64,000 nt of DNA from Pelotalea chapellei (GCF_018531195.1 NZ_JAHDYS010000015.1:32476-96475), one strand, 5' to 3'. Counted from the first letter of the stretch, positions 1 through 9,995 are shown. Numbers and translations are program-made. Notes: generated by a model not told the origin, from the sequence alone.

Positions 1-995
1 TTGGTCACGAAAGTGGCGGTCTCGGATGCGTGCATCTTGCACATGGCCGATTCCATGGTGTAGTTCCGTTTGGCATCCTTGAGGCAGGCGGCTTTGTAGG
101 TCAGCAGCTTGCTGGTCTCAATGCGGGTCCACATGTCGGCCAGCTTGAACTGGATCGCTTGGAACTCGCTGATCGGCTGTCCGAACTGCTTGCGCTCCTT
201 CGAATAGGCCAATGCCCTTTCAAAAGCGCCCCCGGCAATGCCCAGAGCCTGGGAGGCGATCCCGATCCGGCCGCCGTTCAAAGTATCCATGGCGATGTTA
301 AAACCCTTCCCTTCCTGCCCCAGCAGGTTTTCCACCGGCACCCTCAGGTCATCAAAGGCAAAGGCCGTGGTGTAGCTGCCGCGAATGCCGAGTTTTTTCT
401 CATTTTTCAGAATTGAAACGCCGGGAGATTTGAGATCGACGATGAAGGCGCTGATTCCCTTGTGCTTGAGGCTGCGGTCATATGAAGCCAGCAGGATGCC
501 GGTACCCTGGTAACCGCCGTTGGTGATGAAAGTTTTACTGCCGTTGATGATGAATTCGTCCCCCTCACGGCGGTAGGTAGTAGCGGTTCCCCCTGCATCA
601 CTGCCGGCATCCGGCTCGGTCAGCAGGAAACAGCCGATTATTTCGCCGGTGTTCAGGGCCGGGAGCCACTTCTGCTTCTGCTCCTTGGTACCGAAGGTGT
701 AGATCGGACCACTGCACAGGGAGGTATGGGCCGAGATCAGAACCCCGCTGGAGCCGCAGGCTTTGGAGACCTCTTCCACCACGATTGCGTAGGAGAGCAT
801 GTCCAGCCCCGCCCCGCCGTACTCTTCGGGCAGGTAACTGCCCAGCAGACCCATTTCTCCCATTTTCGTGACCAGATCGTCAGGGATCATGTGGTCTTCA
901 TCGATCTTCATCGCAATCGGCTTGATCTCCTTTTCGACGAAATCACGAACAGCGGATTGCAATACCTTGTGGTCCTGGCTCAGTTCAAAATCCAT
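1..995 (-). CDS. Acyl-CoA dehydrogenase (butyryl-CoA dehydrogenase type), 3' end cut by window edge
   Basis: Reading the minus strand from the ATG at 995 gives an uninterrupted frame of 331 codons that runs off the left edge. It starts MDFELSQDHKVLQSAVRDFV and contains the family signatures CFLLTEPDAGSDAGG (FAD/substrate region), TFITNGG and ERKQFGQPISEFQ. The family oxidises acyl-CoA to trans-2-enoyl-CoA with FAD and passes electrons to ETF in the cytoplasm. A GGAG-type ribosome site precedes the ATG. It is the last visible gene of the thiolase-hbd-hydratase operon, so a short-chain (butyryl) substrate is inferred. The catalytic Glu lies beyond the window, so chain length cannot be judged from it. 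Confidence 0.93.
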   Translation of the reverse strand, partial: MDFELSQDHKVLQSAVRDFVEKEIKPIAMKIDEDHMIPDDLVTKMGEMGLLGSYLPEEYGGAGLDMLSYAIVVEEVSKACGSSGVLISAHTSLCSGPIYTFGTKEQKQKWLPALNTGEIIGCFLLTEPDAGSDAGGTATTYRREGDEFIINGSKTFITNGGYQGTGILLASYDRSLKHKGISAFIVDLKSPGVSILKNEKKLGIRGSYTTAFAFDDLRVPVENLLGQEGKGFNIAMDTLNGGRIGIASQALGIAGGAFERALAYSKERKQFGQPISEFQAIQFKLADMWTRIETSKLLTYKAACLKDAKRNYTMESAMCKMHASETATFVT

Positions 996-1019
996 GGTTT
1001 CCTCCGGAGTAACAGGCTT

Positions 1020-1092
1020 AGGTTGAGGTTGAGTGTTAAGGTTGAGTGTTACGGAGTTTCTAAACCTAAACCTAAACCTCAACACTCAACCT
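1020..1092. repeat. Imperfect inverted repeat with aggttga/taaacc words between acyl-CoA dehydrogenase and enoyl-CoA hydratase
   Basis: Positions 1026-1043 and 1075-1092 are inverted copies matching at 17 of 18 bases, around a 31-base spacer. Short direct repeats lie inside: aggttgagtgtt-like words at 1026 and 1039, and aaacct three times at 1062-1078. The element fills most of the 101-base gap and could fold in the mRNA as a processing or stability hairpin. No T run follows it, so it is not a typical terminator. Confidence 0.7.
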
Positions 1093-1096
1093 GTTT

Positions 1097-1879
1097 TTAT
1101 CTGTTTTTAAATGCCGCCTTCCTCTTTTCCACAAATGCAGCCATCCCCTCTTTCTGATCCTCCGTGGCGAACAGAACGCCAAACAGGGAGGCCTCGTAGC
1201 GAAAGCCGTCTTCTTTGACCATGTTAAGGCCATTGGCAATGGCGTCCTTTGCATAGGCAACGCCCAGGGAGCCGACACCGGCAATGGCGGCGGCGGTTTC
1301 CCGCGCCTTGTCCAACAGCTCTTCCGGAGCAAAGACTTCGTTGACGATGCCCCAGGAGCACGCTTTTTCGGCGCCGATCATCCGGCCGGTGAAAATCATC
1401 TCGTTGGCCTTGTTGGGGCCGATCAGGCGGGACAGGTTCTGGGTACCGCCGAAACCGGGTATGATCCCCAGGGTCACCTCCGGAAATCCGAGCTTCGCCT
1501 TTTGCGAGGCATAGATGAAATCGCACCCCAGAGCCAGCTCCAGTCCGCCCCCCAGGGCAAAACCATTGACCGCAGCAATGACCGGTTTTTTCATTTTCTC
1601 CATGGCCATCATCACATGCTGCCCCTTGACCGCGAAACGATGTCCTTCATAGGAAGACATGTCCGCCATCTCCTTGATATCCGCTCCGGCCACAAAGGCT
1701 TTTTCACCGGCTCCGGTCAGCACCACCACCTTTACCGCCGAATCATATTCAAGCTGATACAGCGCACGCCCCAACTCATCCAGCACTTCACTGTTAAGGG
1801 CATTCAACGCCTGAGGACGGTTAACGGTCAGGGTAGCTACGGCGTCGGTGGTTTCGATCAGCAGGTTTTTGTATTCCAT
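1097..1879 (-). CDS. Enoyl-CoA hydratase / crotonase
   Basis: A 260-residue crotonase-family protein, the usual length. It has the oxyanion-hole segments AFVAGADIKEM (about 62-71) and ALGGGLELALG (108-118), with the two acid/base glutamates at E114 and E134 spaced 20 apart as in hydratases. The expected reaction is hydration of crotonyl-CoA to 3-hydroxybutyryl-CoA in the cytoplasm. It lies between the 3-hydroxybutyryl-CoA dehydrogenase and the acyl-CoA dehydrogenase on the same strand, matching consecutive steps of butyrate beta-oxidation or, in reverse, butyrate synthesis. Both glutamates argue for a true hydratase rather than an isomerase. Confidence 0.93.
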   Translation of the reverse strand: MEYKNLLIETTDAVATLTVNRPQALNALNSEVLDELGRALYQLEYDSAVKVVVLTGAGEKAFVAGADIKEMADMSSYEGHRFAVKGQHVMMAMEKMKKPVIAAVNGFALGGGLELALGCDFIYASQKAKLGFPEVTLGIIPGFGGTQNLSRLIGPNKANEMIFTGRMIGAEKACSWGIVNEVFAPEELLDKARETAAAIAGVGSLGVAYAKDAIANGLNMVKEDGFRYEASLFGVLFATEDQKEGMAAFVEKRKAAFKNR

Positions 1880-1889
1880 CGGATTCTCC

Positions 1890-1956
1890 GTAGGGGCGCG
1901 GTTACCGCGCCCTGGTTAGCATTATTGAGCGATGGGCGTGGAAACCGCGCCCCTAC
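1890..1956. repeat. Inverted pair of a 23-bp GC-rich extragenic repeat (GTAGGGGCGCGGTT type)
   Basis: Copies at 1890-1912 and 1934-1956 face each other with a 21-base spacer; one is the reverse complement of the other at 21 of 23 positions. Each copy is itself close to a palindrome (GGGCGCGG..CCGCGCCC). It fills the gap between the hydratase start (1879) and the hbd stop (1962). The form resembles REP-type extragenic elements that are common in Geobacter-like genomes. Confidence 0.75.
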
Positions 1957-1961
1957 ACCTG

Positions 1962-2807
<846 letters not shown>

Positions 2808-2834
2808 AAGATGCCTCCATTTCAGAATCGGAAT

Positions 2835-2905
2835 AACACGGAGCAACTGAGATAGACACAACGCTTCTTTTCTTAATTTTCTCCGTTGCTCCGTTGCTCT
2901 GTGTT
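2835..2905. repeat. Imperfect inverted repeat with tandem ctccgttg words between thiolase and hbd
   Basis: Positions 2835-2851 and 2889-2905 are inverted copies matching at 15 of 17 bases. The octamer ctccgttg is directly repeated at 2881-2896. The element fills the 109-base gap between the two genes. It differs in sequence from the repeats in the next two gaps of the operon but has the same architecture: two inverted arms with a short spacer. Confidence 0.65.
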
Positions 2906-2916
2906 TCAAACTGTTT

Positions 2917-4095
2917 TCAGACCCGCTCGAAGACGACGGCTACCGCTTCGCCTCCTCCAATACACAGCGTAGCCAGCCCATAGCGTGCATTGCGCCGGTG
3001 AAGTTCACGGATCAGCGTAGCAGCCAGGCGACCACCGCTTGCGCCGATGGGGTGACCGATGGCACAGGCTCCGCCGTTGACATTCACCTTCTCCAGGGGC
3101 AGACCAAGCGCCTTGATAGCCAGCAGCGCCACTGAAGCAAAGGCTTCGTTAATTTCAAACAGATCGATGTCGGCAACCGAGAGACCGGCTCGTGAGCAGA
3201 CTTTTTCAATGGCCCCTATTGGGGCTTCGGGGAAGTTATCGGGATGACGGCTTTCGGTTGCGTACGCCACGATTCGGGCTTTGGGACTCAAGCCATGCTT
3301 TTTCAGCCCTGCCTCGCTGCTTAACAGAAGCAGTGCCGCGCCGTCATTGATGGTGGAAGCATTACCGGCCGTGATGGTGCCATCCTTACGGAAAACTGTC
3401 CGCAGTTGGCTTAGCTTGCCCGCATCCCCTTTGAACGGCTCTTCATCGCTATCGACTACCTCATCACCCTTTTTCCCTTTTTTCACCACCGCAATAATCT
3501 CATCCGCAAAGGTTCCTGTGGTCACCGCTGCTTGAGCAAGCTGGTAGGAACGGGATGCAAATGCATCCTGTTCGTCCCTGGTCAGACCGGCACGTGCCAC
3601 GCTATCCTCGCCGATTTCACCCATGTGGCGTCCGGTGTAAGGATCCTGCAATCCATCGTAGATCATCAGGTCCAGCAGTTCGCCATGACCCATGCGGTAT
3701 CCACTGCGACCTTTTTTAAGGATGTAGGGAGCCAGGGACATATTCTCCATGCCACCGGCCATAACAATGTCGGAGTTTCCAAGACGTATACTGTCGCAGG
3801 CAAGCATTACCGCCTTGAGACCTGAACCGCAGACCTTGTTGATTGTCAGGGCTGGTGCGCTGTCTGGAATACCGGCTGCGCGCATGGCCTGGCGTGCCGG
3901 TGCCTGGCCGCAACCGCCCGATAGCACCTGACCGATGATGACCTCGTCAACCGTTTCGCCGGACAGGCCGGCAGATGAAAGCATTCCCTGCATGACCGTT
4001 GCCGCCAGACGGGGTGCATCAATTTCAGACAGCATTCCATTGAAGGAGCCGAACGGGGTTCTTTTCGCCTCTACCACAAAAACGCCTTCATTCAT
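2917..4095 (-). CDS. Acetyl-CoA acetyltransferase (thiolase)
   Basis: A 392-residue thiolase, the standard length. The start MNEGVFVVEAKRTPFG is preceded by GGAGGG at 6 bases; an in-frame extension of 28 codons upstream would cover the promoter and is rejected. The active-site Cys is C89 in NKVCGSG, with H348 in GACAIGHPIGASGG and C378 in TLCIGGGEA. It cleaves acetoacetyl-CoA to two acetyl-CoA, or condenses them. It is the first gene of the operon with hbd, hydratase and acyl-CoA dehydrogenase, and is driven by the promoter that carries the TTGACATGAACGTAA motif. Confidence 0.94.
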   Translation of the reverse strand: MNEGVFVVEAKRTPFGSFNGMLSEIDAPRLAATVMQGMLSSAGLSGETVDEVIIGQVLSGGCGQAPARQAMRAAGIPDSAPALTINKVCGSGLKAVMLACDSIRLGNSDIVMAGGMENMSLAPYILKKGRSGYRMGHGELLDLMIYDGLQDPYTGRHMGEIGEDSVARAGLTRDEQDAFASRSYQLAQAAVTTGTFADEIIAVVKKGKKGDEVVDSDEEPFKGDAGKLSQLRTVFRKDGTITAGNASTINDGAALLLLSSEAGLKKHGLSPKARIVAYATESRHPDNFPEAPIGAIEKVCSRAGLSVADIDLFEINEAFASVALLAIKALGLPLEKVNVNGGACAIGHPIGASGGRLAATLIRELHRRNARYGLATLCIGGGEAVAVVFERV

Positions 4096-4125
4096 GACAT
4101 TCCCTCCGATCCCAAAAGTGATGCC

Positions 4126-4154
4126 ACTGTATAATCCGTTTACGTTCATGTCAA
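4126..4154 (-). promoter_or_regulatory. Promoter with embedded MerR/LiuR-like operator upstream of the thiolase operon
   Basis: On the minus strand TTGACA (4154-4149) is followed after 17 bases by TACAGT (4131-4126); TATACA at 15 bases is an alternative -10. The -35 is part of TTGACATGAACGTAAA, an imperfect palindrome (TTnACnT..AnGTnAA). The same 15-base core occurs at 9981-9995 and, with one change, at 23971-23985. The thiolase ATG is about 30 bases downstream. The regulator is inferred to be the MerR protein at 24176. Confidence 0.7.
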
Positions 4155-4198
4155 CTAAAAATATAACACAATTATACATTTCAAAATGAGTACAAAAA

Positions 4199-4229
4199 AA
4201 GCCGGAGCTGAGTTACCAGACACCGGCTT
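4199..4229 (-). terminator. Rho-independent terminator of the icmF/M24 operon
   Basis: AAGCCGG (4199-4205) pairs with CCGGCTT (4223-4229) across a 17-base loop. On the minus strand the stem is followed by a run of T (plus-strand a run at 4194-4200). It lies 17 bases past the M24 peptidase stop and just before the thiolase promoter, so it separates the two operons. Confidence 0.75.
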
Positions 4230-4246
4230 GTGATTGACAGTTGAGA

Positions 4247-5413
4247 CTACAGGAAAACAATTTTATCAGGCATATCCGTCAGCTTGATTCCACCGTTATC
4301 ACTAACTGAAAAAGTGTTTTCTATGCCGATTGCTCCCTTACCCGGAAGGACAAATTTCGGTTCGACAGCAATCGTCTGACCGGAGACAAGCGGCACTTTG
4401 AAACCCTGTGCCAGAACAGGATATTCATCCAGCTCCAGACCAACACCGTGCCCGACAAACTTCGCCTGCTCACCCGGCATGCCCATGAACGCTGAACCGA
4501 GACCGGCCTCTTCGGCCATTTTGACAGACATTGCAAACAGATCCTCACATACGGCACCAGGCTTCATGGCCTGCCGGATGGCTTCTTGAATGCTGAGAGA
4601 AGCATCAAAGGCGTGCTGCAGTTCCGGATCTAGTTGGCCGATCACAAAGATACGGGTCATGTCCGTCACATAGCCATTAAAAACACCGGTGTAGTCCAAC
4701 AGGATCGGCTCGTTTTCGCGAATGACTTCAACCGAGGCCCCGTGCGGCGATGCATTGGAAAGCCCTTTTCCGGTCACCGCGCCATCAAAAAATCCATAGC
4801 TGGCGCCCCCGGCGGAGACCGCCAGACCACCGTAGAGTTCCTGGTTGAAAGCTCTCATGCGAACGTATCCCTCGTTACCCGCCTTACGAAGCCGGTATTC
4901 GAATTCAGCGGCGAGATCGAGTTCGCGCATGCCAGCATTCAGGAACTGAGGCACCTGGTGAAATACCGAACAAAGGACACTCCCACTGTACCGCAACTGC
5001 TCCACCTCAAACTCCGATTTGACTGATCGAACTTCCCGGTTGAGGGGGGAAATGTCGACAATCTGATGTCCGGGCAACAGCTTGGTGTAATAGTTTAGCT
5101 GCTGTACCGGAATGACATCAAACGTCATACCGATTTTCATTTCTCCTTCACCAAACAAGGAGGGAAACTCTTTACTTGAAGGAAAGGGACGGATGTCAGC
5201 AAGCGGACTTTCCCCCCTGGCCCGCGAAAGACTCTTTCGCACCAGCAGCATGGGTGCGCCCTCCACGGGAATCCAAAGCGTTGAGTTCTGACGGGTGCCG
5301 GTAAAGTAGTAGACATCGATGGGAAATATGAAAAGTGCGCCGGATAATCCCTTCTCCTTCAGCCCGGCCTGCAAGCGAAATACTCTCTGCTGCGATTCCT
5401 GTTCTGTTAGCAT
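4247..5413 (-). CDS. M24-family metallopeptidase (Xaa-Pro aminopeptidase-like)
   Basis: A 388-residue protein with the creatinase N-domain (about 10-130) and the pita-bread M24 domain (about 135-380). The five dimetal ligands are all visible: D240 and D251 (LLDYTGVFNGYVTDMTR), H322 (VGHGVGL), E351 (VEPKF) and E365 (GIENTF), so the enzyme should be active. The family removes N-terminal residues before proline in the cytoplasm. The start MLTEQESQ is chosen because the upstream nitroreductase stop lies one base before it (TGAcATG), implying coupled translation. A true substrate is not evident, and the tie to acyl-CoA genes is unclear. Confidence 0.85.
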   Translation of the reverse strand: MLTEQESQQRVFRLQAGLKEKGLSGALFIFPIDVYYFTGTRQNSTLWIPVEGAPMLLVRKSLSRARGESPLADIRPFPSSKEFPSLFGEGEMKIGMTFDVIPVQQLNYYTKLLPGHQIVDISPLNREVRSVKSEFEVEQLRYSGSVLCSVFHQVPQFLNAGMRELDLAAEFEYRLRKAGNEGYVRMRAFNQELYGGLAVSAGGASYGFFDGAVTGKGLSNASPHGASVEVIRENEPILLDYTGVFNGYVTDMTRIFVIGQLDPELQHAFDASLSIQEAIRQAMKPGAVCEDLFAMSVKMAEEAGLGSAFMGMPGEQAKFVGHGVGLELDEYPVLAQGFKVPLVSGQTIAVEPKFVLPGKGAIGIENTFSVSDNGGIKLTDMPDKIVFL

Positions 5414-5414
5414 G

Positions 5415-5942
5415 TCAGCACCCCCATTCGTTGAAAAAGGCAATCTCCACTAGTTCTTTCCGCGGACGCGCCTTTGGTTCCTGATCAGGATATCCCAAGG
5501 GAGTTATGCCCACGATTCGGATGGCCTCGGGGAGCATAAGGGATTGTTTAATCAGTGCCTCGTTATACCACCCCATCCAGCAGGTGCCAAGCCCAAGGGC
5601 ATGCGCTGCAAGACAAAGATGCTCAAAGGCGATGGCGGTGTCTGCCGCAAAGTATCCGATGCCGTTTTCCACCCCCGATTCACCAGGGTCAGCACAGACG
5701 ACAATCACCACAGGAGCCATTGCAATCGCCTTTTTACCGGGGTTGTCATCAGGAAAAGCCTCCAGCAACCTGGCCCGCTTATCCGCATCGCTCAACACCA
5801 GAAACCGCCAGCACTGGCTGTTTTTCCAGGAAGGAGCCAATCGTGCCGCATCCAGGATCTGCTCGATTTTTTTACGTTCTACCGGCGTATCCTTATATTT
5901 GCGAATACTGCGGCGATCACGAATTACCTGAAAAATGTCCAT
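5415..5942 (-). CDS. Nitroreductase-family FMN oxidoreductase
   Basis: A 175-residue protein starting MDIFQVIRDRRSIRKYKD, with GGAGG before the ATG. The RRSIRKY phosphate-binding segment (10-16), the PSWKNSQCWRFLVL segment and the C-terminal GYPDQEPKARPRK are typical of the small single-domain nitroreductases that bind FMN and act as homodimers with NAD(P)H. The natural substrate cannot be read from sequence. It is one base upstream of the M24 peptidase and 151 bases downstream of icmF. That gap holds the repeat at 6021-6075, so co-transcription with icmF is likely but unproven. Confidence 0.85.
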   Translation of the reverse strand: MDIFQVIRDRRSIRKYKDTPVERKKIEQILDAARLAPSWKNSQCWRFLVLSDADKRARLLEAFPDDNPGKKAIAMAPVVIVVCADPGESGVENGIGYFAADTAIAFEHLCLAAHALGLGTCWMGWYNEALIKQSLMLPEAIRIVGITPLGYPDQEPKARPRKELVEIAFFNEWGC

Positions 5943-6020
5943 GTGTCCTCCCTCAAATCGCTTTTCCCTACGGGGGCAAAATTTCGGCCAGATTGTCGTC
6001 ACTCCGCAGGGATTCCGCGG

Positions 6021-6075
6021 AGACGTAGCAGCGCTACGTCGCACAAGAGAGTCCCAAGGAGTGGCGGCAAGATGG
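6021..6075. repeat. Extragenic palindromic repeat, copy 1 (shared with 63901-63954)
   Basis: It contains the hairpin GACGTAGC-agc-GCTACGTC (6022-6040, 8-bp stem) followed by gcacaag and, at 6061-6075, gtggcggcaagatgg. Its reverse complement matches the segment at 63901-63954 in the same order: ccatct.gccgcca, then a variable stretch, then ttgtgcg, then the palindrome. The two sites are members of one dispersed repeat family in opposite orientation. This copy sits between icmF and the nitroreductase gene. Confidence 0.8.
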
Positions 6076-6093
6076 TCGGAAGGTTGCACCCGC

Positions 6094-9000
6094 CTACATA
6101 TTGCGCCGGTATTTGCCTCCGACTTCGTACAGCGCTTTCGATATCTGCCCAAGCGACGCTACCTTCACCGTTTCCATCAGCTCGGCAAAGATATTGCCCC
6201 CTGCCACTGCTGTCTCCTGCAGCTTCTTGAGGGCCTGCGAGGCATCCCCGCGATGCTGCTCATGAAAAGCGGCCAGATTGGCAATCTGCTGTTCCTTTTC
6301 CTCTTTGGTGGCCCTGGCTAGCTCACCCGGCACCTGGTACCCCTCTTCGTCTGCACGGGGATTGCGGAAGCAGTTGACCCCCAGAATGGGCAATTCACCC
6401 GAATGTTTCTTGTGCTCGTACAACATGGACTCATCCTGGATCTTGCTGCGCTGGTACTGGGTTTCCATGGCCCCCAACACACCCCCGCGCTGGTCGATCC
6501 GTTCGAACTCGCACAGCACCGCCTCTTCCACCAGGTCGGTCAGTTCCTCGATGATGAAAGAGCCCTGGCTGGAGTTTTCGTTCCTCGTCAGGCCGAACTC
6601 GCGGGTAATGATCATCTGGATCGCCATGGCTCGGCGCACCGATTCTTCGCTGGGCGTTGTGACCGCCTCATCATAAGCATTGGTATGAAGCGAATTGCAG
6701 TTGTCGTAGATGGCGGTCAATGCCTGCAGTGTGGTGCGTATGTCGTTGAAATCCATCTCCTGTGCATGCAGCGAACGTCCGGAAGTCTGAATATGATACT
6801 TCAGCTTCTGGCTGCGGTCGCTGGCACCGTACTTCTCACGCATCACCACTGCCCAGATGCGACGTGCAACACGTCCGATCACCGTGTATTCCGCATCAAG
6901 ACCATTACTGAAGAAGTAGGAAAGATTGGGAGCAAAATCATCTATGTGCATGCCGCGCGACAGATAATATTCGACGTAGGTGAAGCCGTTGGAAAGGGTG
7001 AAGGCCAGCTGGGAGATCGGGTTTGCACCTGCCTCGGCAATGTGATAGCCGCTGATGGAAACCGAATAATAATTACGCACTTTCTGCTCGATGAAATACT
7101 GCTGGATATCACCCATCATCTTCAGGGCGAACTCCGTGGAGAAGATACAGGTATTTTGCCCCTGATCCTCTTTAAGGATATCAGCCTGGACCGTACCGCG
7201 CACGGTCTGCAGAGTGCAACTGCGAATCTCTTCGTACTCTGCTCCGGAAGGTTCGCGGCCGTGCTTCTTGCGGAAGCACTCCACCTGCTGTTCAATGGCG
7301 GCATTGAAGAAGAAGGCCAGCATCATCGGAGCCGGACCGTTGATGGTTATGGAAACGCTGGTGTTGGGGGCGCACAGATCGAATCCGGCGAAGAGTTTCT
7401 GCATGTCGTTGACCGTACAGATCGATACGCCGCTCTCACCGACTTTTCCATATACATCCGGTGGAAAGTCAGGATCCTCGCCGTACAGGGTCACGCTGTC
7501 AAAGGCGGTGGAAAGCCGTTTCGCATCGTCATCCTTGCACAGATAGTGAAAGCGCCGGTTGGTGCGCTCGGGAGACCCTTCTCCCGCGAATTGCCGCTTG
7601 GGGTCCTCTTCCGCCCGCTTGAAGGGGAATACTCCGGCAGTAAAAGGGAAACTGCCTGGCACATTCTCGAACATGGACCAGCGCAGGATCTCCCCCCAAT
7701 CGGCGAAGTCGGGAACACACACCTTGGGAATCCTGGTCCCGGAAAGGGTGGTGATGTAGAGGTCGCTGCAGATTTCCTTGTCTCGAACTTTGGTAATCAA
7801 CTGATCCTTGCGATAGGTTTCCTTAAGCTTTGGCCATTCCTTGAGAATCCGCTTCGGCTCCTCATGCAGTTTGCCCTCGAACAGGGAAATCTGGCGCTCA
7901 AGTTCGGCAACCGTAGATTCTGTCAGCAGCTCTTGTGCCCCCTTCAGCTGAAAGAGACGTCGGGCCACCACAACCTGTTCCTTGACCTGCTTGCGATAAT
8001 TGCGCGCCGCCGACACAATTTCCCCCAGGTAATGCACCCTGTCAGGAGGAATGATGTACTTTTTCAAGCTCTCGGTCTCCGATACTTTCAGTCCGGATTT
8101 CAGGGAGAGCCCCTTCTTTACATTCAGCCTGTCCAGCAGGGCCAGGTAAAGTACATTGGTGCCCGGATCATTGAACTGGGAGGCGATGGTGCCGTACACC
8201 GGCAACGACTCATCCGCCTCCTGAAACAGGTTGCGATTGCGGCGATACTGCTTGCGCACATTGCGCAAGGCATCTTCGGCACCCTTGCGTTCAAACTTGT
8301 TCAAAGCCACCAGGTCGGCGAAGTCCAGCATGTCGATCTTTTCCAGCTGGGTCGGTGCGCCGAATTCGCAGGTCATGACGTACAGTGACACATCGGCAAT
8401 CTCGACTATCCGCGCATCCCCCTGGCCGATGCCGCTGGTCTCCACGATGACCAGGTCAAAGCCGGATGCCTTGACCACATCAATTGCATCTTTAATGGCT
8501 CCGGAAAGCTCGGAGTGGGAATCTCGAGTGGCCAGGGAACGCATGTAAACCCTGTCGGTGTTGATGGCATTCATTCGGATACGGTCGCCCAGCAAAGCAC
8601 CACCGGTGCGCTGACGGCTGGGGTCCACGGCCAGAATGGCAACGCTTTTGTCAGGGAAATCGAACAGGAAGCGACGCACCAGTTCATCGGACAGGGAGCT
8701 CTTGCCTGCACCGCCGGTGCCGGTAATGCCGATCACCGGCACATCCCGCCCCATACTTCGAATTCGCTCACGCAGGCTCTCGTAGCCGGTCGTATGATCG
8801 TGAACTGCCTGTTCCGCCAGGGAGATCAAGGTGTTGACGGCACGGATATCCTGCAGCTTGAGCTTATTTATCTCCTCCTCGATGCTACGTTGAGGAGCAA
8901 AGTCGCATTCCTTCAACATCAGGTTGATCATCCCCTGCAGCCCCATGCGGCGGCCATCTTCCGGAGAAAAGATCTTGCTGATGCCGTACTCCTCCAGTTC

Positions 9001-9339
9001 CTTGATCTCATCGGGAACAATGACCCCGCCACCTCCGCCAAAGACACAAATATGCCCGGCATCGCGTTCATGGAGCAGATCCTTTATGTACTTGAAAAAC
9101 TCCAAATGCCCTCCCTGATAGCAGCTAACCGCTATCCCCTGGGCATCCTCCTGGATGGCCGCAGTCGCAATCTCTTCCACCGAACGATTGTGACCCAGGT
9201 GGATTACCTCTGCACCCGAGGCCTGCAATATGCGGCGGATGACATTTATCGTGGCGTCATGACCATCAAAGAGGCTGGTGGCGGTGACAAAGCGAACTTT
9301 ATGGGAAGTGGCGTAGGGTGCGGTCGCTGCAGCGTTCAT
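6094..9339 (-). CDS. icmF: Fused isobutyryl-CoA mutase (B12 domain - G-protein chaperone - mutase)
   Basis: A 1081-residue three-part protein. The N-terminal B12-binding domain carries the DGHDAT variant of the DxHxxG base-off motif at 25-30. A MeaI/ArgK-type GTPase follows, with P-loop GTGGAGKSS at 207-215. The substrate-binding mutase barrel starts near 540 and includes the segments GVFPFK and [10 protein letters not shown]. This domain order defines IcmF, which interconverts isobutyryl-CoA and n-butyryl-CoA (some homologues also isovaleryl/pivalyl-CoA) and carries its own reactivating GTPase. GGAGG precedes the ATG at 9339; 22 in-frame codons upstream are rejected. The thiolase/hbd operon next door would consume the butyryl-CoA product. 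Confidence 0.94.
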   Translation of the reverse strand: MNAAATAPYATSHKVRFVTATSLFDGHDATINVIRRILQASGAEVIHLGHNRSVEEIATAAIQEDAQGIAVSCYQGGHLEFFKYIKDLLHERDAGHICVFGGGGGVIVPDEIKELEEYGISKIFSPEDGRRMGLQGMINLMLKECDFAPQRSIEEEINKLKLQDIRAVNTLISLAEQAVHDHTTGYESLRERIRSMGRDVPVIGITGTGGAGKSSLSDELVRRFLFDFPDKSVAILAVDPSRQRTGGALLGDRIRMNAINTDRVYMRSLATRDSHSELSGAIKDAIDVVKASGFDLVIVETSGIGQGDARIVEIADVSLYVMTCEFGAPTQLEKIDMLDFADLVALNKFERKGAEDALRNVRKQYRRNRNLFQEADESLPVYGTIASQFNDPGTNVLYLALLDRLNVKKGLSLKSGLKVSETESLKKYIIPPDRVHYLGEIVSAARNYRKQVKEQVVVARRLFQLKGAQELLTESTVAELERQISLFEGKLHEEPKRILKEWPKLKETYRKDQLITKVRDKEICSDLYITTLSGTRIPKVCVPDFADWGEILRWSMFENVPGSFPFTAGVFPFKRAEEDPKRQFAGEGSPERTNRRFHYLCKDDDAKRLSTAFDSVTLYGEDPDFPPDVYGKVGESGVSICTVNDMQKLFAGFDLCAPNTSVSITINGPAPMMLAFFFNAAIEQQVECFRKKHGREPSGAEYEEIRSCTLQTVRGTVQADILKEDQGQNTCIFSTEFALKMMGDIQQYFIEQKVRNYYSVSISGYHIAEAGANPISQLAFTLSNGFTYVEYYLSRGMHIDDFAPNLSYFFSNGLDAEYTVIGRVARRIWAVVMREKYGASDRSQKLKYHIQTSGRSLHAQEMDFNDIRTTLQALTAIYDNCNSLHTNAYDEAVTTPSEESVRRAMAIQMIITREFGLTRNENSSQGSFIIEELTDLVEEAVLCEFERIDQRGGVLGAMETQYQRSKIQDESMLYEHKKHSGELPILGVNCFRNPRADEEGYQVPGELARATKEEKEQQIANLAAFHEQHRGDASQALKKLQETAVAGGNIFAELMETVKVASLGQISKALYEVGGKYRRNM

Positions 9340-9365
9340 GTATGGACCTCCAGGTGGAGTTATTT

Positions 9366-9920
9366 TCAGGGATTTTGGACAGGCAAAGTGAACTCCCACG
9401 CGCACCAGAACTCCTCTGGATGTACATCCGGAGGGCAGGCGATGCAGCGCGTCCTGATACGCGGATCGATGGTTCTTGCAAACTCTGAGTACTCAACGAT
9501 TCCCACTGATTTGCAGGGGTGATCGGGCAACCCCTTGCGCTTGCGCGCCGACTGGACCCGACAGTCGATCATGCGGAAAATGGCGCGATCTTCCGTAATT
9601 TCGATGCATTCCTGAAGATTAAGACGCGCGTAAAAGCGATGCTTGAGGCATTCTGCCAAGGCGGCAATCCCGCCCCCCGGTTGCATGCCGAGGCGTTCCA
9701 TGATCCGTTTGGCCTCGATGACGGTGAACAACCGCCATGCATCCGTATCGATATCGACCGCTACATCCATGCCATGCTTCTTTTCAAGTGACTGAAACCA
9801 GACACCATCGTGGGCCAGCCAGTTTTTGGCATCATCGATGATTATCCGTATCAATTCATCCTTGCTCAAATCATGAAGTAGGCTGATCCCTTCATCACCC
9901 GCACGCTCGGCATTTGACAT
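9366..9920 (-). CDS. Conserved cytoplasmic protein of unknown function, DUF6125-like, with paired cysteines
   Basis: A 184-residue protein without signal peptide or membrane segment. The visible features are an N-terminal helical segment ([19 protein letters not shown]), a central [22 protein letters not shown] and a C-terminal half with several Cys: [17 protein letters not shown], and [22 protein letters not shown]. The last looks like a metal- or FeS-type ligand set, but no known motif is complete. AGGAGG lies 7 bases before the ATG. It is the first gene of the icmF operon, 26 bases upstream, directly behind the TTGACATGAACGTAA promoter. The family name is from memory, and a role in acyl-CoA mutase metabolism is inferred from position only. 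Confidence 0.7.
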   Translation of the reverse strand: MSNAERAGDEGISLLHDLSKDELIRIIIDDAKNWLAHDGVWFQSLEKKHGMDVAVDIDTDAWRLFTVIEAKRIMERLGMQPGGGIAALAECLKHRFYARLNLQECIEITEDRAIFRMIDCRVQSARKRKGLPDHPCKSVGIVEYSEFARTIDPRIRTRCIACPPDVHPEEFWCAWEFTLPVQNP

Positions 9921-9965
9921 ACGCAGTCCTCCTAACGGTACGTATTAATCTGTTAACCTGGCTGG

Positions 9966-9995
9966 AATATAATTTATCATTTACGTTCATGTCAA
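9966..9995 (-). promoter_or_regulatory. Promoter with embedded MerR/LiuR-like operator upstream of the icmF operon
   Basis: On the minus strand TTGACA (9995-9990), an 18-base spacer and TATATT (9971-9966) form a strong promoter. The -35 begins TTGACATGAACGTAAA, identical over 16 bases to the site before the thiolase operon. The first gene starts about 45 bases downstream. The rest of the 302-base gap 9921-10222 is AT-rich, with only the tentative plus-strand promoter at 10141-10168. Confidence 0.75.

Noticed and set aside
1020..1092. Short tandem words taken as a possible CRISPR or telomere-like array
   Set aside because: Units are 6-12 bases, unevenly spaced and part of one inverted repeat; there are no spacers and no cas genes.
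6403..9522. Long plus-strand reading frames (661 and 335 codons) opposite icmF and its upstream gene
   Set aside because: They lie antisense to a clearly recognisable IcmF, have no domain or ribosome site, and arise from codon bias of the real strand.
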